The notes: generated by a model from the sequence alone, not told the origin. 39,105 nt of DNA from Pseudomonadota bacterium (GCA_021780035.1 JAJXZO010000238.1:1-39105), one strand, 5' to 3'. Shown: positions 24,093 through 33,897, counted from the first letter of the stretch. Program-made: numbers and translations.

Positions 24093-26095
24093 TTTCGGCC
24101 GCGATACCCCCGCACGCGCGTCGACGCGGAGCCCGTGTTCGCCATATGGAAAGTGAGCCCGCCGGTGATGCCGTTCGCTTCCACGAGCCGAACCGCAGCC
24201 TGCTGGGCCAGCCGCCACGTCTTGCCGTGACGGCGACCCAGGAGTGTCTGGGTCGTCGCGTCGAAGTGCCAGAAGTCGTTCCCCAACGAGGACATCGGGA
24301 CGAGTCCGCTCGCGCCGCTTTCGTCCAATGTGACGAAAAGGCCGAAGCGGGTCACGCCGGAAATGCGCGCCGGGAACACCGTTCCGACATGGTCTGCCAT
24401 GAACAGCGCGAGGGCCCGGTCCATCGCCTCGCGTTCGGCCGCCGCCGCGCGGCGCTCGGTGGCGCTGATCGCTGCCGAGCAGGCGGCGAGGGTGGGGATT
24501 TCGGCGTCGGCGAGCCCGTCGTCGCCCAGGCCGAGCCCGCGGATCAGCGCCCGGTGCACCAGCAGATCGGCGTAGCGGCGGATCGGGCTGGTGAAATGCA
24601 CGTATTTCGGCAGGCACAGGCCGAAATGGCCGATGTTCTCCACCGCGTAGGCCGCCTGCGACTGCGCCCGCAGCATCATCTCGGCGACGAGGGGAGCGGC
24701 GTCGTGCCCATCGAGGCGCTCGAGCGCGCGCTGCAGGTCGCCGGCCCGGACGTGGCCGCCCTGCGGCAGGGAGATGCGCATGGCGCGGAGGAAGCCGCGC
24801 AGTGCTTCCAGCTTTTCCTCGGTGGGCGGAGCATGCACGCGCCAGACGGCCGGCAGCCGCAGGCGCTCCAGTTCCTCGGCGGCGGAGACGTTGGCGAGCA
24901 GCATGATCTCCTCGACCAGCCGGTGGCTGGCGAGCCTCGGGCGCGCTTCCACCCGGAGCACGGCGCCGTCGTCTCCCAGCACCACGCGGCGCTCCGGCAG
25001 CGGCAGGTCGAGCGTGCCGCGTTCGGCGCGGGCGGCGAGCAGCACCTCGCTTGCCGCGAACAGCGCCGGCAGGGAAGGAGCGATGGGTTGCGCGGAGCCG
25101 TGCGAGGCTTCCGCCTGCTCGTAGGTGAGGCGGGCGGCGCTGTGCATCAGCCCGCGGCCGAAACGGTGGCGAAGCTTGCGCCCCGAGGCATCGATGTCGA
25201 TTTCGGCGAACAGGCAGGCGCGGTCTTCGCCCGGGCGCAGGCTGCACCAGCCGGCGGAGAGCGCCTCCGGCAGCATCGGCACCGCGCGATCGGGGAAATA
25301 CACGGAGTTGCCGCGGGCGCGGGCATCGGCATCGAGCGCCGAACCGGGGTGGACATAGGCCGCGACGTCGGCGATCGCCACCAGGATGTGGAAGCCGCCG
25401 TCCACGGGCTCCGCGAACACCGCGTCGTCGAAGTCGCGGGCGTCCTCGCCGTCGATGGTGACGAGCGGGATGGCGCGCAGGTCGGTGCGCGCTCCCGCTT
25501 CCGGCGGGCCGGCGGCGGCTGCCTCGGCCAAAGCCCCGGCGCTGAAGCTCTCTTCGATGCCGAAGCTGTGCTGCACGGCGAGGCTGAGCGTGGCGGCCTC
25601 GCCGAAACGGCCCAGAAGCTCCACCACCTGCGCCGATTTGCGCGCGAAGGGCGCCGAAGGCAGGGGTGTGGCGCGCACGAGGTCGCCGTCGCGGGCCGCG
25701 GCGGTGGCGTCCTTCGGCACCAGCCACGCCGCCTTCGCCCTGCGGTCGGTGGGGACGATGCGGCCGCCGCCGTTCGGGCTTGCGTGGAAGACGCCGATCA
25801 CCCGTCCGGGTGCCGTGTCGAGCCGGCGCAGCGTGCGCCCGGCAAAGCGGTTGCCGAACAGTGGGCGAAGCCGCGCCAGCACCCGCTCGCCAGGGGCGAG
25901 CGCCGGCTGGCCGCGGGCCTCGGGTTCCATGAGGATCAGGGGCGGCGGGCCGTCGCCCTGCCATCCCACGGGCCGGGCCAGGGCTTCGCCGTCGGCATCG
26001 GTGCCGAAGATCTCGACCTCGGTGGCCACCGCCGGGGGCGGCGAAGCGGGTTGTGGACGCGAGTGCCGCCGCGAGGCCCGGAAGGCGCCCTTCAC
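24089..26095 (-). CDS. rnr: Ribonuclease R, lacking the N-terminal HTH domain
   Basis: Processive 3'-5' exoribonuclease of the RNase II/R family, 668 aa. The start is GTG 26095, overlapping the topA stop as GTGA. A cold-shock-like segment (EVEIFGTDADGEALARPVGW) comes almost at once, then a second one (IGVFHASPNGGGRIVPTDRR). The RNB domain holds the catalytic acids in TIDGEDARDFDDAVF and the later signatures FTSPIRRYADLLVHRALI. A C-terminal S1 domain (FPARISGVTRFGLFVTLDESGASGLVPM) ends in GRK. Usual RNase R has about 70-90 further N-terminal residues with a winged helix; here those bases encode the topA tail in another frame. It may therefore resemble a short RNase R or RNase II variant. Confidence 0.9.
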   Translation of the reverse strand: MKGAFRASRRHSRPQPASPPPAVATEVEIFGTDADGEALARPVGWQGDGPPPLILMEPEARGQPALAPGERVLARLRPLFGNRFAGRTLRRLDTAPGRVIGVFHASPNGGGRIVPTDRRAKAAWLVPKDATAAARDGDLVRATPLPSAPFARKSAQVVELLGRFGEAATLSLAVQHSFGIEESFSAGALAEAAAAGPPEAGARTDLRAIPLVTIDGEDARDFDDAVFAEPVDGGFHILVAIADVAAYVHPGSALDADARARGNSVYFPDRAVPMLPEALSAGWCSLRPGEDRACLFAEIDIDASGRKLRHRFGRGLMHSAARLTYEQAEASHGSAQPIAPSLPALFAASEVLLAARAERGTLDLPLPERRVVLGDDGAVLRVEARPRLASHRLVEEIMLLANVSAAEELERLRLPAVWRVHAPPTEEKLEALRGFLRAMRISLPQGGHVRAGDLQRALERLDGHDAAPLVAEMMLRAQSQAAYAVENIGHFGLCLPKYVHFTSPIRRYADLLVHRALIRGLGLGDDGLADAEIPTLAACSAAISATERRAAAAEREAMDRALALFMADHVGTVFPARISGVTRFGLFVTLDESGASGLVPMSSLGNDFWHFDATTQTLLGRRHGKTWRLAQQAAVRLVEANGITGGLTFHMANTGSASTRVRGYRGRK

Positions 26096-28797
26096 GCCTC
26101 CGGCCGCCGGCGCGCCGTCTTCCGCGCCGCTGCGGGCTTCGCTTTCGCCTTCGGTTTCGCCGCCGCCTTGGCCTTCGGTTTCGCCGCCGCCTTGGCCGTT
26201 GGTTTCGCCGCCGGCTTCGTGGCGGCGGGCTTCGCGCCCGTGGCGGGTTTCGCCGCCGCGCGCTTCCTGCCGCCCGCCCGAGCCTTCAGCGGCTTGCCCT
26301 TTGCCGCCAGCAGCGCCACCGCGTCTTGCAGGGTGAAGCTCTCGGCCTCGGCATCGCGCGGCAGCGTGGCCACCATCGAGCCATGCTGCACGTAGGGGCC
26401 GAAGCGGCCCTTGCGCAGCAGCACCGCTTCCCCGTTCGCCGGATGCGCCCCCAGCGTGCGCACGCTGGCGAGCTTGGCGGCAAGCAGGGCGCAGGCGCGG
26501 GCGAGGTCGATGCGCAAGACGTCGTCGCCGCGCTCGAGCGAGGCATAGACGCCGCCCATCTTCACATAGGGGCCGAAGCGGCCGAGACCCGCCTCCACGT
26601 TCTGCCGGTTTTCCGGGTGCGGGCCGAGCGCGCGCGGCAGGGAAAGCAGGCCGAGCGCCTGCGGCAGCGTCAGCGTGTCGCCGCTCTGGCCGCGCGGCAG
26701 GCTGGCGCGGCGCGGCTTTTCCTTGGTGCCCGGCGCGGCCTCGCCCTGCTGCACGTAAAGCCCGTAGGGGCCGCGGCGGAGCGTGATCTCCTCGCCGGAA
26801 TCGGGATCGGTGCCGAGGACGCGCATCCCCTCCTTCAGCACGTCGGTGCCGTCGCCGTTGCCCTCGACGATCAGCGGCCTGGTGTACTGGCATTCGGGGT
26901 AGGTGGAGCAGCCGATGAAGCTGCCGTGGCGGCCGAGCTTCAGCCCGAGCCTCCCGGTGCCGCAGGCGGGACAGGTTCGCGCGTCGCTGCCGTCGTCGCG
27001 CGCGGGGAAGAAGTGCGGCCCGAGGTCGCGGTCGAGCGCGGCGATGACGTCGCCGATGGACAGCTCCCGCGTGCCCTCGACGGCACGGGAGAACTCCTCC
27101 CAGAAGGCGCGCATGACGTCCCGCCAGTCCGCCCGGCCTTCGCAGATGTCGTCGAGCTGCTGCTCGAGGCCCGCGGTGAAGCCGGTATCGACGTAGCGGT
27201 TGAAGAAGCTGACCAGGAAGGCGGTGACGAGGCGCCCGCGGTCCTCGGGGACGAAGCGGCGGCGTTCCAGGCGGACGTATTTGCGTTCCTGCAGCACCTC
27301 CAGGATAGAGGCGTAGGTCGAGGGGCGGCCGATGCCGAGTTCCTCCAGCTTCTTCACGAGGCTCGCCTCGGAATAGCGGGGCGGCGGTTCGGTGAAGTGC
27401 TGGTCGGCGCGTACCCACTCCGTGCCCGGCTCGCCGTGCAGCGCCTCGCCTTCCGCCATCGGCGGCAGCAGGCGGTCGCCCTCGTCATCGTCGGCGTCGT
27501 CGCGGCTCTCGCGGTAGAGCTTGAGGAAGCCGTCGAAAACCAGCGTCGAGCCGGTGGCGCGGAGCCTCGGACCCCGTGGCGTGGTGTCGGCCGCGTCCAC
27601 ACTCACCTGGTCGAACTCGGCCGACTGCATCTGGCTTGCCACCGCCCGCTTCCAGATCAGCTCGTAGAGGCGGCGCTGGTCCGGGCTGAGGTGGCGGGCC
27701 ACCGTGTGCGGCGTGAGGGCGACATCGGTCGGGCGGATCGCCTCGTGCGCCTCCTGCGCGTTCAGCACCCGGCTCTGGTATTCGCGCGCCGAGGGCGGCA
27801 CGTACTGTGCGCCGTAGGCATTGCGCACGTGCGAGCGGATGGCGTCCACCGCCTCGCGCGCCATCTGCACGCCGTCGGTGCGCATGTAGGTGATGAGGCC
27901 CACCGCCTCTCCGTCGATGTCCACGCCTTCGTAAAGCTGCTGGGCGAGGCGCATGGTCGCCTGGGCGCCGAAGCCGAGCTTGCGCGAGGCTTCCTGCTGC
28001 AGGGTGGAGGTGGTGAATGGCGGCTGCGGATGGCGGCGGACGCGCTTGCGCTCCACCGCGTCGACGCGAAGCGACGCCGCCTCCACCGCCGCCCTGGCGG
28101 CGAGCGCCGCCTTCTCGTCGGGCAGGTCGAACTGGTCGAGCTTCGCGCCGTTCAGATGCGTGAGGCGGGTGGTGAACGGGGCGTTCACCTCGGTGAGCAG
28201 CGTGGCTTCCACCGACCAGTACTCGCGGGGGCGGAAGGCCTCGATGGCGGCCTCGCGCTCGCAGACGAGACGGAGCGCCACGGACTGCACGCGCCCGGCG
28301 CTGCGGCTGCCGGGCAGCTTCCGCCACAGCACCGGCGAAAGGGTGAAGCCGACGAGGTAGTCGAGCGCGCGGCGGGCGAGGTAGGCCTCGATCAGCGGCT
28401 GGTCGAGGTCGCGCGGGTGCGCCACCGCGTATTGCACGGCGCTGCGAGTGATCTCGTTGAAGGTGATGCGCCGCACCGTAACGCCCTTCAGTGCCCGGCG
28501 CGCCTCCAGCATGGAGCGGACGTGCCAGCTGATCGCCTCGCCCTCGCGGTCGGGGTCGGTGGCGAGATACAGGGTATCCGCCCCCTTCAGCGCCTTGGCG
28601 ATGGCCGCGATCTGCCGGTTGCCGCGCTCGTCGGCCTGCCAGTCCATGGCGAAATCGGCCTCGGGCCGCACCGAGCCGTCCTTGGGCGGCAGGTCGCGCA
28701 CATGGCCGAGGCTAGCCACCACCGTGAACTGGCTGCCGAGATATTTGTTGATGGTCTTTGCCTTGGCGGGCGATTCGACGACGACGACGTCGGGCAT
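26092..28797 (-). CDS. topA: DNA topoisomerase I (type IA) with Lys/Ala-rich tail
   Basis: Enzyme that relaxes negative supercoils, 901 aa. The toprim domain has VVVVESPAKAKTINKYLG at the N-terminus and DPDREGE (residues 81-87). The nucleophile is Tyr304 in ITYMRTDG. One Cys4 zinc finger follows (CPACGTG...CSTYPEC), then three repeats of the GPYGLYV/GRFGPYV type. The last 60 residues are Lys/Ala/Pro-rich (KPAAKPTAKAAAKPKAK...), partly encoded by perfect 24-bp tandem repeats, and likely bind DNA or RNA without order. ATG 28797 has AGGA upstream; the 27 extra residues in the track ORF are not conserved. It is separated from dprA by 52 nt and overlaps rnr by GTGA. Confidence 0.96.
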   Translation of the reverse strand: MPDVVVVESPAKAKTINKYLGSQFTVVASLGHVRDLPPKDGSVRPEADFAMDWQADERGNRQIAAIAKALKGADTLYLATDPDREGEAISWHVRSMLEARRALKGVTVRRITFNEITRSAVQYAVAHPRDLDQPLIEAYLARRALDYLVGFTLSPVLWRKLPGSRSAGRVQSVALRLVCEREAAIEAFRPREYWSVEATLLTEVNAPFTTRLTHLNGAKLDQFDLPDEKAALAARAAVEAASLRVDAVERKRVRRHPQPPFTTSTLQQEASRKLGFGAQATMRLAQQLYEGVDIDGEAVGLITYMRTDGVQMAREAVDAIRSHVRNAYGAQYVPPSAREYQSRVLNAQEAHEAIRPTDVALTPHTVARHLSPDQRRLYELIWKRAVASQMQSAEFDQVSVDAADTTPRGPRLRATGSTLVFDGFLKLYRESRDDADDDEGDRLLPPMAEGEALHGEPGTEWVRADQHFTEPPPRYSEASLVKKLEELGIGRPSTYASILEVLQERKYVRLERRRFVPEDRGRLVTAFLVSFFNRYVDTGFTAGLEQQLDDICEGRADWRDVMRAFWEEFSRAVEGTRELSIGDVIAALDRDLGPHFFPARDDGSDARTCPACGTGRLGLKLGRHGSFIGCSTYPECQYTRPLIVEGNGDGTDVLKEGMRVLGTDPDSGEEITLRRGPYGLYVQQGEAAPGTKEKPRRASLPRGQSGDTLTLPQALGLLSLPRALGPHPENRQNVEAGLGRFGPYVKMGGVYASLERGDDVLRIDLARACALLAAKLASVRTLGAHPANGEAVLLRKGRFGPYVQHGSMVATLPRDAEAESFTLQDAVALLAAKGKPLKARAGGRKRAAAKPATGAKPAATKPAAKPTAKAAAKPKAKAAAKPKAKAKPAAARKTARRRPEA
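26150..26221 (-). repeat. Tandem 24-bp repeats encoding the topA tail
   Basis: Two identical 24-bp units lie end to end (26150-26173 and 26174-26197), with a degenerate third copy (26198-26221). Each encodes eight residues of the AAAKPKAK type in the topA frame. Units of whole codons can expand or contract without a frameshift, so tail length may vary between strains. Confidence 0.85.
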
Positions 28798-28849
28798 GCT
28801 GTCCTGATTCTGAAACGCTGATCGGAAGCTGGAACGGCCGAAAGGGACG

Positions 28850-29980
28850 CTAATGATCGGCTTCGGCGAGCAATGCAACCATGTTTCCCGGCAGCATCTC
28901 CACGCGACCCGCCACTTCGAGCATGAGCAACGCCCCCATCACCACGCCGACGGGCACATGGGAATGGCGCACGAGTTCGTCAATCGCGGTCGGCGACGGG
29001 CCCAGAAGCTCAAGGATTCTGTCGGCTTGCGCCGGATCCTCCCGCGGGGGCGGCGACGAGGCGGGCAGAGGCGAGGAATGCTCGCGGAACATGCCCGGGC
29101 GGCTGAGTTGCAGGCCATCCTTCGCGGCCGGATCGGCCGCGAGTTCCACCAGCACGTCGTCGGCGCTTTCGACCAGCCCCGCCCCCTGGCGCAGCAGATC
29201 GTTGCTGCCGCGGCAGCGCGGGTCGAGCGGCGAACCGGGCACCGCGAACACGTCGCGCCCGGCCTCGCGGGCGAGACGGGCGGTGATCAGGCTGCCGGAG
29301 CGGAGCGCCGCCTCCACCACCACGACGCCGAGCGACAGCCCGGCGATGATGCGGTTGCGACGCGGGAAATGCCGGGCGAGCGGCGCGGTGCCGAGCGGGG
29401 TTTCGGAGACGACCGCCCCGGAGGCGGCGATCTGCGCCTGCAACGCGGCGTGCTCGAGCGGGTAGGGAACGTCGATGCCGCCGGCCACGCAGGCCACCGT
29501 GGCGCCGCCGCGCAGGGCGCCGGCATGCGCCGCAGCATCGACGCCGCGCGCCATGCCGGAGACGACGACAAGGCCGGCGCGGGCGAGCGCTTCCGCCAGT
29601 ACATCCGCCATCCGCCGGCCGTTCGCCGAGGCGTTGCGGCCGCCGACGATGGCCACAGCCCGCCTCTCCAGCGCCGCCGGCGCGCCGAGCACAGTGAGAG
29701 CGGCGGGCGCGTCCTCGAGCAGGGCCAACCGCGGCGGATAGGGAGGCGTATCGACGAACAGGATCGTGCCGCCCAGGCGTGCCACCGCCTCCTGCTCGCG
29801 TTCCGCCTCGTCCCGTGTGCAGAGGCGGACCGGCTGCCCGCGGCCGCCGGCGCGGGCGAGCGCGGGCAGCGCTTCCAGCGCCGCTTCCGGGTCGCCGAAG
29901 CGGGCGAGCAGGCGGCGGTAGGTGATGGGGCCGACGCCTTCGGTGCGCGCCAGCCGCAGGAACGCCGTGGCGCCGGTCAT
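28850..29980 (-). CDS. dprA: DNA-processing protein A
   Basis: Protein that protects incoming single-stranded DNA and loads RecA during natural transformation, 376 aa. The Rossmann core reads [24 protein letters not shown] (from about residue 110) and [52 protein letters not shown] and [22 protein letters not shown] complete the signature. A C-terminal winged helix ([22 protein letters not shown] to [17 protein letters not shown]) is present. The ATG overlaps the plsY stop (ATGA). It is widespread also in species not known to be transformable, so competence cannot be inferred from it alone. Confidence 0.94.
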   Translation of the reverse strand: MTGATAFLRLARTEGVGPITYRRLLARFGDPEAALEALPALARAGGRGQPVRLCTRDEAEREQEAVARLGGTILFVDTPPYPPRLALLEDAPAALTVLGAPAALERRAVAIVGGRNASANGRRMADVLAEALARAGLVVVSGMARGVDAAAHAGALRGGATVACVAGGIDVPYPLEHAALQAQIAASGAVVSETPLGTAPLARHFPRRNRIIAGLSLGVVVVEAALRSGSLITARLAREAGRDVFAVPGSPLDPRCRGSNDLLRQGAGLVESADDVLVELAADPAAKDGLQLSRPGMFREHSSPLPASSPPPREDPAQADRILELLGPSPTAIDELVRHSHVPVGVVMGALLMLEVAGRVEMLPGNMVALLAEADH

Positions 29981-30570
29981 TTGCCCTCCCCGATGCGGGG
30001 CTCCGTGCCAACGAGCAGACGGCGGATGTTCGCGTGGTGGCGGGCGGCGATCAGCAGCGCGGCGAGAAGGGCGAGCAGGCGCACCTGCGCCGGGCTGCCG
30101 AGCGCGAGCGCGAGCAGCGGCGCGGCCACGCAGGCGGCGAGCGCTCCGGCCGAGGAGCGGCGGCTGAGGACGGCGACGGCGAGCCAGACCACCGCCGCCC
30201 CGAGTGCCGGCAGCGGCGCGGCGGCAAGCAGCACGCCCACGCCGGTCGCCACACCCTTGCCGCCGCGGAAACGGAGCCAGACGGGGAACATGTGCCCGAG
30301 CAGCGCGGCGAGGCCAGCGACCAGCAGCCCCGTTTCTCCGGCAATCCGGGCACCGATCAGCACGGCGGCGGCGCCCTTCGCGGCGTCGAGCGCCAGGGTG
30401 GCCGCCGCCAGCCCCTTGCGGCCGGTGCGCAGCACGTTGGTGGCGCCGATGTTGCCGGAGCCGATGCGGCGGATGTCGCCCAGACCGGCGGCGCGGGTGA
30501 GCAGCAGGCCGAACGGGATCGAGCCGAGCAGGTAGCCGAGGCCTGCGAGCGCGGCGAGGGTGGCGCTCAC
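29977..30570 (-). CDS. plsY: Glycerol-3-phosphate acyltransferase PlsY
   Basis: Integral membrane enzyme that transfers an acyl group from acyl-phosphate to glycerol-3-phosphate, starting phospholipid synthesis, 197 aa. The three conserved loops are visible: [31 protein letters not shown], and the [16 protein letters not shown] phosphate loop with LGHMFPVW just before it. Five membrane helices can be traced. The start is GTG 30570 in a GTGA overlap with pyrC, and the end overlaps dprA by ATGA. In the track it is buried in a 491-aa false ORF. Confidence 0.95.
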   Translation of the reverse strand: MSATLAALAGLGYLLGSIPFGLLLTRAAGLGDIRRIGSGNIGATNVLRTGRKGLAAATLALDAAKGAAAVLIGARIAGETGLLVAGLAALLGHMFPVWLRFRGGKGVATGVGVLLAAAPLPALGAAVVWLAVAVLSRRSSAGALAACVAAPLLALALGSPAQVRLLALLAALLIAARHHANIRRLLVGTEPRIGEGK

Positions 30571-31844
30571 GCGCCGAACACGCGCCGCCCGGCCTTCCAG
30601 GTGCCGAGCACGCGGCCTTGCAGCAGCCTGCCGTCGAACGGCGTGTTCTGCGCCTTGCCGGGCAGTTTCCCGGCTTCCACCAGCCACGCCGCGCCGGGGT
30701 CGAACAGGCAGAGGTCGGCCGCCGCACCGCGCGCCAGCGTGCCGGCGGCGCTGCCCAGCAGGCGTGCCGGCCGCTCGGTGAGCAGCGCGACGGCGCGGCC
30801 GAGGTCGAGCGTGCTGCCGTGCACCTGCGCCAGCGTGACGGCGAGCAGGGTGGCGAGGCCACTGCCGCCGGCCGCCGCCTGGGCGAAGGGCAGGCGCTTG
30901 TCGTCGGGGTCGCGCGGCTGGTGGTCGGAGGCCACCGCGTCGATGGTGCCGTCGGCCAGGGCGGCCGCTACCGCCGCGCGGTCGGAGGCGGCGCGCAGCG
31001 GCGGCGAGAGCTTGGCGTAGGTGCGGAAATTGCCGATCGCCGTTTCGTCGAGGTCGAAATAGGGCGGCGCCGTGTCGCAGGTTACGGCGAGGCCCTCGTC
31101 CTTGGCGCGGCGGATGAGATCGAGCGCCGCGGCGGTGGAGACGTGGGCGAAGTGCACCGCGCCCCGGGTCATGCGGGCGAGGGCGATGTCGCGCGCGACC
31201 ATGATCGCCTCGGCCTCGGCGGCGACCGCCGGCAGGCCGAGGCGGGTGGCGAGTTCGCCGCGGGTGGCGGCGGCGCCTTCGGAGAGGCTCGGTTCCTGGG
31301 CGTGCTGGACGATGCGCCCGCCGAAACCGCGCAAATAGGAGAGCGCCAGCGCCATCAGACGCGCCGGGCCGATCGCGCGCGTGCCGTCGGTGAAGGCCAC
31401 CGCCCCGGCCTCCCGCAGCAGGCCGAGTTCCGCCATTTCCTCGCCGCGGCAACCGCGGGTGACGGCGCCGTAGGGAAGGATGTCGAGACTGCCGGTCTCG
31501 GCGCCGCGGGCGATCAGCAGGCGGGCGATGGCCGGGTCGTCCACGGCGGGAGCGCTGTCGGGCAAGGCCGCGACCGTGGTGATGCCGCCGGCGGCGGCGG
31601 CGGTGGCGGCCGAGGCGATGGTCTCGCGGTACTCGAAGCCGGGCTCGCCCAGGGCGGCCCGCATGTCCACCAGGCCCGGGCAGAGCACCGCTCCGTTGCC
31701 GTCGATGACGGCCACGCCATCGGGCCGGCCGAGGCTCTGGCCGCTATCGGCGATGCGGCCTTCGCGCACCAGTAATTCGCCGGGCTGGTCGACGCCGCCG
31801 GCGGGGTCGAGCAGGCGGACGTTGTGGAACAGGACGTCGCTCAT
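30567..31844 (-). CDS. pyrC: Dihydroorotase-like protein lacking the HxH zinc motif (PyrC'-type)
   Basis: 425-aa amidohydrolase-fold protein next to pyrB. The overall sequence fits type I dihydroorotase: [46 protein letters not shown], and the end [15 protein letters not shown]. Active enzymes have D-x-H-x-H-x-R after PGLVD; here residues 60-67 read DMRAALGE, so both metal histidines and the following arginine are gone (Arg62, Ala64, Gly66). Catalysis is therefore unlikely. Such degenerate PyrC' proteins are known to be structural partners of aspartate transcarbamoylase in other proteobacteria, and similar variants occur in alphaproteobacteria. A separate active dihydroorotase is expected elsewhere in the genome. 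It overlaps pyrB (ATGA) and plsY (GTGA). Confidence 0.88.
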   Translation of the reverse strand: MSDVLFHNVRLLDPAGGVDQPGELLVREGRIADSGQSLGRPDGVAVIDGNGAVLCPGLVDMRAALGEPGFEYRETIASAATAAAAGGITTVAALPDSAPAVDDPAIARLLIARGAETGSLDILPYGAVTRGCRGEEMAELGLLREAGAVAFTDGTRAIGPARLMALALSYLRGFGGRIVQHAQEPSLSEGAAATRGELATRLGLPAVAAEAEAIMVARDIALARMTRGAVHFAHVSTAAALDLIRRAKDEGLAVTCDTAPPYFDLDETAIGNFRTYAKLSPPLRAASDRAAVAAALADGTIDAVASDHQPRDPDDKRLPFAQAAAGGSGLATLLAVTLAQVHGSTLDLGRAVALLTERPARLLGSAAGTLARGAAADLCLFDPGAAWLVEAGKLPGKAQNTPFDGRLLQGRVLGTWKAGRRVFGA

Positions 31845-32767
31845 GACAGCCCCCGCCGCGATAGCGTATCGAGCACGGCCATGCGCACCGCCACTCCCAT
31901 TTCCACCTGCTCGCGGATCAGGCTGCGCTCGGGGTCGTCGGCGACGGCGCTGTCGATCTCGACGCCACGGTTCATCGGCCCCGGATGCATCACCAGCGCG
32001 TCGGACTTGGCATAGGCGAGGCGTTCGGCGTCGAGCCCCCAGAAGCGGAAATACTCGCGCGCGCTCGGCACCAGGCCGCGGGCCATGCGTTCCTTCTGCA
32101 ACCGGAGCGCCATGACGATGTCGGCCCCGGCGAGGCCGGCCCGCATGTCGTGGAACACCTCCACGCCCATCTTCTCGATGGCGGGCGGGATCAGTGTCGG
32201 CGGGCCGACCACGCGCACGTGGCCGCCCATGGAGGTGAGCAGGTGGATGTTGGAGCGCGCCACCCGGCTGTGCAGGACGTCGCCGCAGATGGCCACCACC
32301 AGTCCCTCCAGCCGGCCGCGGTGACGGCAAATGGTGAGCGCATCGAGCAAGGCCTGCGTCGGGTGCTCGTGGGTGCCGTCGCCGGCGTTGATCACCGCCG
32401 CATCCACCTTCTGCGCCAGGAGCGCCGGGGCGCCGGACTGCGCGTGGCGGACCACCAGCAGATCGCAGTGCATGGCGTTCAGGGTGGCGGCGGTATCGAG
32501 CAGCGTCTCGCCCTTGTTCACGCTGCTGGTGGCGACCGACATGGTGATGACATCGGCGCCGAGCCGCTTGCCGGCCAGCTCGAAGGAGGTGCGGGTGCGG
32601 GTTGAATCTTCGAAAAACAAGGTAATAAGGGTGCGCCCGTGCAGAAGATCCCGCTCTGTCTGGCCGGAGCGGTTCAGCAGCACATAGCTTTCCGCGAGTT
32701 CGAGCAGGGCGGCGATCTCGGACGGTGGCAGGCCCTCGATCTGCAGCAAGTGGCGGGGCGGGTTCAT
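31841..32767 (-). CDS. pyrB: Aspartate carbamoyltransferase catalytic subunit
   Basis: First committed enzyme of pyrimidine synthesis, joining carbamoyl phosphate and aspartate, 308 aa. The carbamoyl-phosphate motif [21 protein letters not shown] is complete. The second half shows [20 protein letters not shown], the [12 protein letters not shown] segment, and [15 protein letters not shown] near the end. No regulatory subunit PyrI is nearby, as usual outside enterobacteria. It is the first gene of the overlapping train; the pyrC-like partner begins within its stop codon, fitting a PyrB-PyrC' complex. Upstream lies a 111-bp gap shared with a divergent transglycosylase gene. Confidence 0.97.
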   Translation of the reverse strand: MNPPRHLLQIEGLPPSEIAALLELAESYVLLNRSGQTERDLLHGRTLITLFFEDSTRTRTSFELAGKRLGADVITMSVATSSVNKGETLLDTAATLNAMHCDLLVVRHAQSGAPALLAQKVDAAVINAGDGTHEHPTQALLDALTICRHRGRLEGLVVAICGDVLHSRVARSNIHLLTSMGGHVRVVGPPTLIPPAIEKMGVEVFHDMRAGLAGADIVMALRLQKERMARGLVPSAREYFRFWGLDAERLAYAKSDALVMHPGPMNRGVEIDSAVADDPERSLIREQVEMGVAVRMAVLDTLSRRGLS

Positions 32768-32878
32768 CTGAGCGCGAGTCCCGTTTGTGGACGAAAGGAA
32801 GGTTAGCGGCCAACGCCGGGCAAGACCAGGGGTGAGAAGGCGCGGAGGCGCTGGCATGGTTCGTGCGAAAGGGTGACC

Positions 32879-33865
32879 ATGCGACGCACGCTTTCCTTTC
32901 CCTTCCGGCATGGTCTGTTCGTTCTGCTGGTGGCGATGCTGCCGGGAGCCGGCCGGGCGGACGGCGGTGGAATGTCGCCGTTCTGGTCGCCGCCGCCGCG
33001 CGGTGGCGCGCTGTTGCCGGGAGCCGCGCCGCCGGGTGCCAGCCTGCCGCCGCTGCCGCAGCCCGCCGCCGGCACCGCCGGACAGGCACCGTCGTACGGT
33101 GCCCCGTGGCCGGCGGGCGCGGCCCCGGCACGGATTGCCGGCCCGTTGCCGGCCGGGCCCGGCGAAGCCTGCCGGGTGGCAATTCTCGGCGCCGCGGCGC
33201 ACTACGCCATTCCCCCCGCGCTGATGCTGGCGATGAGCCTGGTGGAGAGCGGCCGCGTCGATCCCGCTACCGGTGCAGAAATGCCCTGGCCCTGGACGGC
33301 CGACATCGCCGGGCAGGACTACCGCTTCGCCTCCGGTCCGGAGGCCGCCGCGTGGCTCAGGGCGCAGCAGGCGCGGCAGGTCCGTTCCATCGATACCGGC
33401 TGCATGCAGGTGAACCTGATGCACCATCCGGACGCCTTCGCCTCCGCCGAGCAGGCGTTCGACCCGGTGGCCAACGCCCAATACGCGGCACGCTTCCTGC
33501 GCGAACTCTACGACGGCCCGGCCGGCCGCAACTGGCTGCGGGCGGCCGGCTACTATCACTCGCAGACGCCGGCGCTCGCCGCGCGCTACGAGGAACAGGT
33601 GCAGCTTGCCATGCACGGGCCGCTGCCCCCGGTGGCGCGGACCATCCCGCCGATGGGCGCGCCGGTGCCGCCGGCCGGGCCGGTGATGGCGGTGAACGGC
33701 GTGGCGGGCGGTGGGCAGTCGCTCGACAACAATCTGGCGCGGGCGCAAATCCTGCCGCTGGCGCGGGGGCGTGTCGGCCGTTCGCTCGCCTCCTACCGGG
33801 CGCGGCCGATCCTGACGGCCGAGCGGATACCGCAACTCGCGTTGATCGGAGCGCCGGGGCGCTGA
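32879..33865 (+). CDS. Lytic transglycosylase-like protein (SLT fold)
   Basis: Secreted murein-cleaving enzyme of 328 aa. Start choice is ATG 32879 because AAAGGG sits 5 nt upstream; the track uses a GTG two codons earlier. A signal peptide ([23 protein letters not shown]) is followed by a long Pro/Gly/Ala-rich linker (about residues 35-95). The catalytic part has [22 protein letters not shown] with the expected catalytic glutamate, then [16 protein letters not shown] (the G-x-MQVN motif), [14 protein letters not shown] and [14 protein letters not shown]. The C-terminal region is again Pro-rich and of unknown role. It resembles the compact VirB1/IpgF-like SLT class, but no secretion-system genes are near. 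Confidence 0.85.
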   Translation: MRRTLSFPFRHGLFVLLVAMLPGAGRADGGGMSPFWSPPPRGGALLPGAAPPGASLPPLPQPAAGTAGQAPSYGAPWPAGAAPARIAGPLPAGPGEACRVAILGAAAHYAIPPALMLAMSLVESGRVDPATGAEMPWPWTADIAGQDYRFASGPEAAAWLRAQQARQVRSIDTGCMQVNLMHHPDAFASAEQAFDPVANAQYAARFLRELYDGPAGRNWLRAAGYYHSQTPALAARYEEQVQLAMHGPLPPVARTIPPMGAPVPPAGPVMAVNGVAGGGQSLDNNLARAQILPLARGRVGRSLASYRARPILTAERIPQLALIGAPGR

Positions 33866-33897
33866 CGCAGGCCTCGCCCGCGTGCTAGCTCTGGCCG

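Noticed and set aside
26120-26290. Repeats at the topA tail as a CRISPR-like or satellite array
   Set aside because: They are in-frame codon repeats of a Lys/Ala tail with no spacers.
22578-27418. 1128-aa and 1109-aa minus ORFs as fusions of S41 protease with RNase R, or RNase R with topoisomerase
   Set aside because: Their upstream parts are other frames of rnr and topA. The GTGA overlaps explain the real starts.
26053-28821. 922-aa plus ORF opposite topA
   Set aside because: Composition (Ala, Arg, Val, Gly, His) and lack of domains mark it as a mirror of topA codons.
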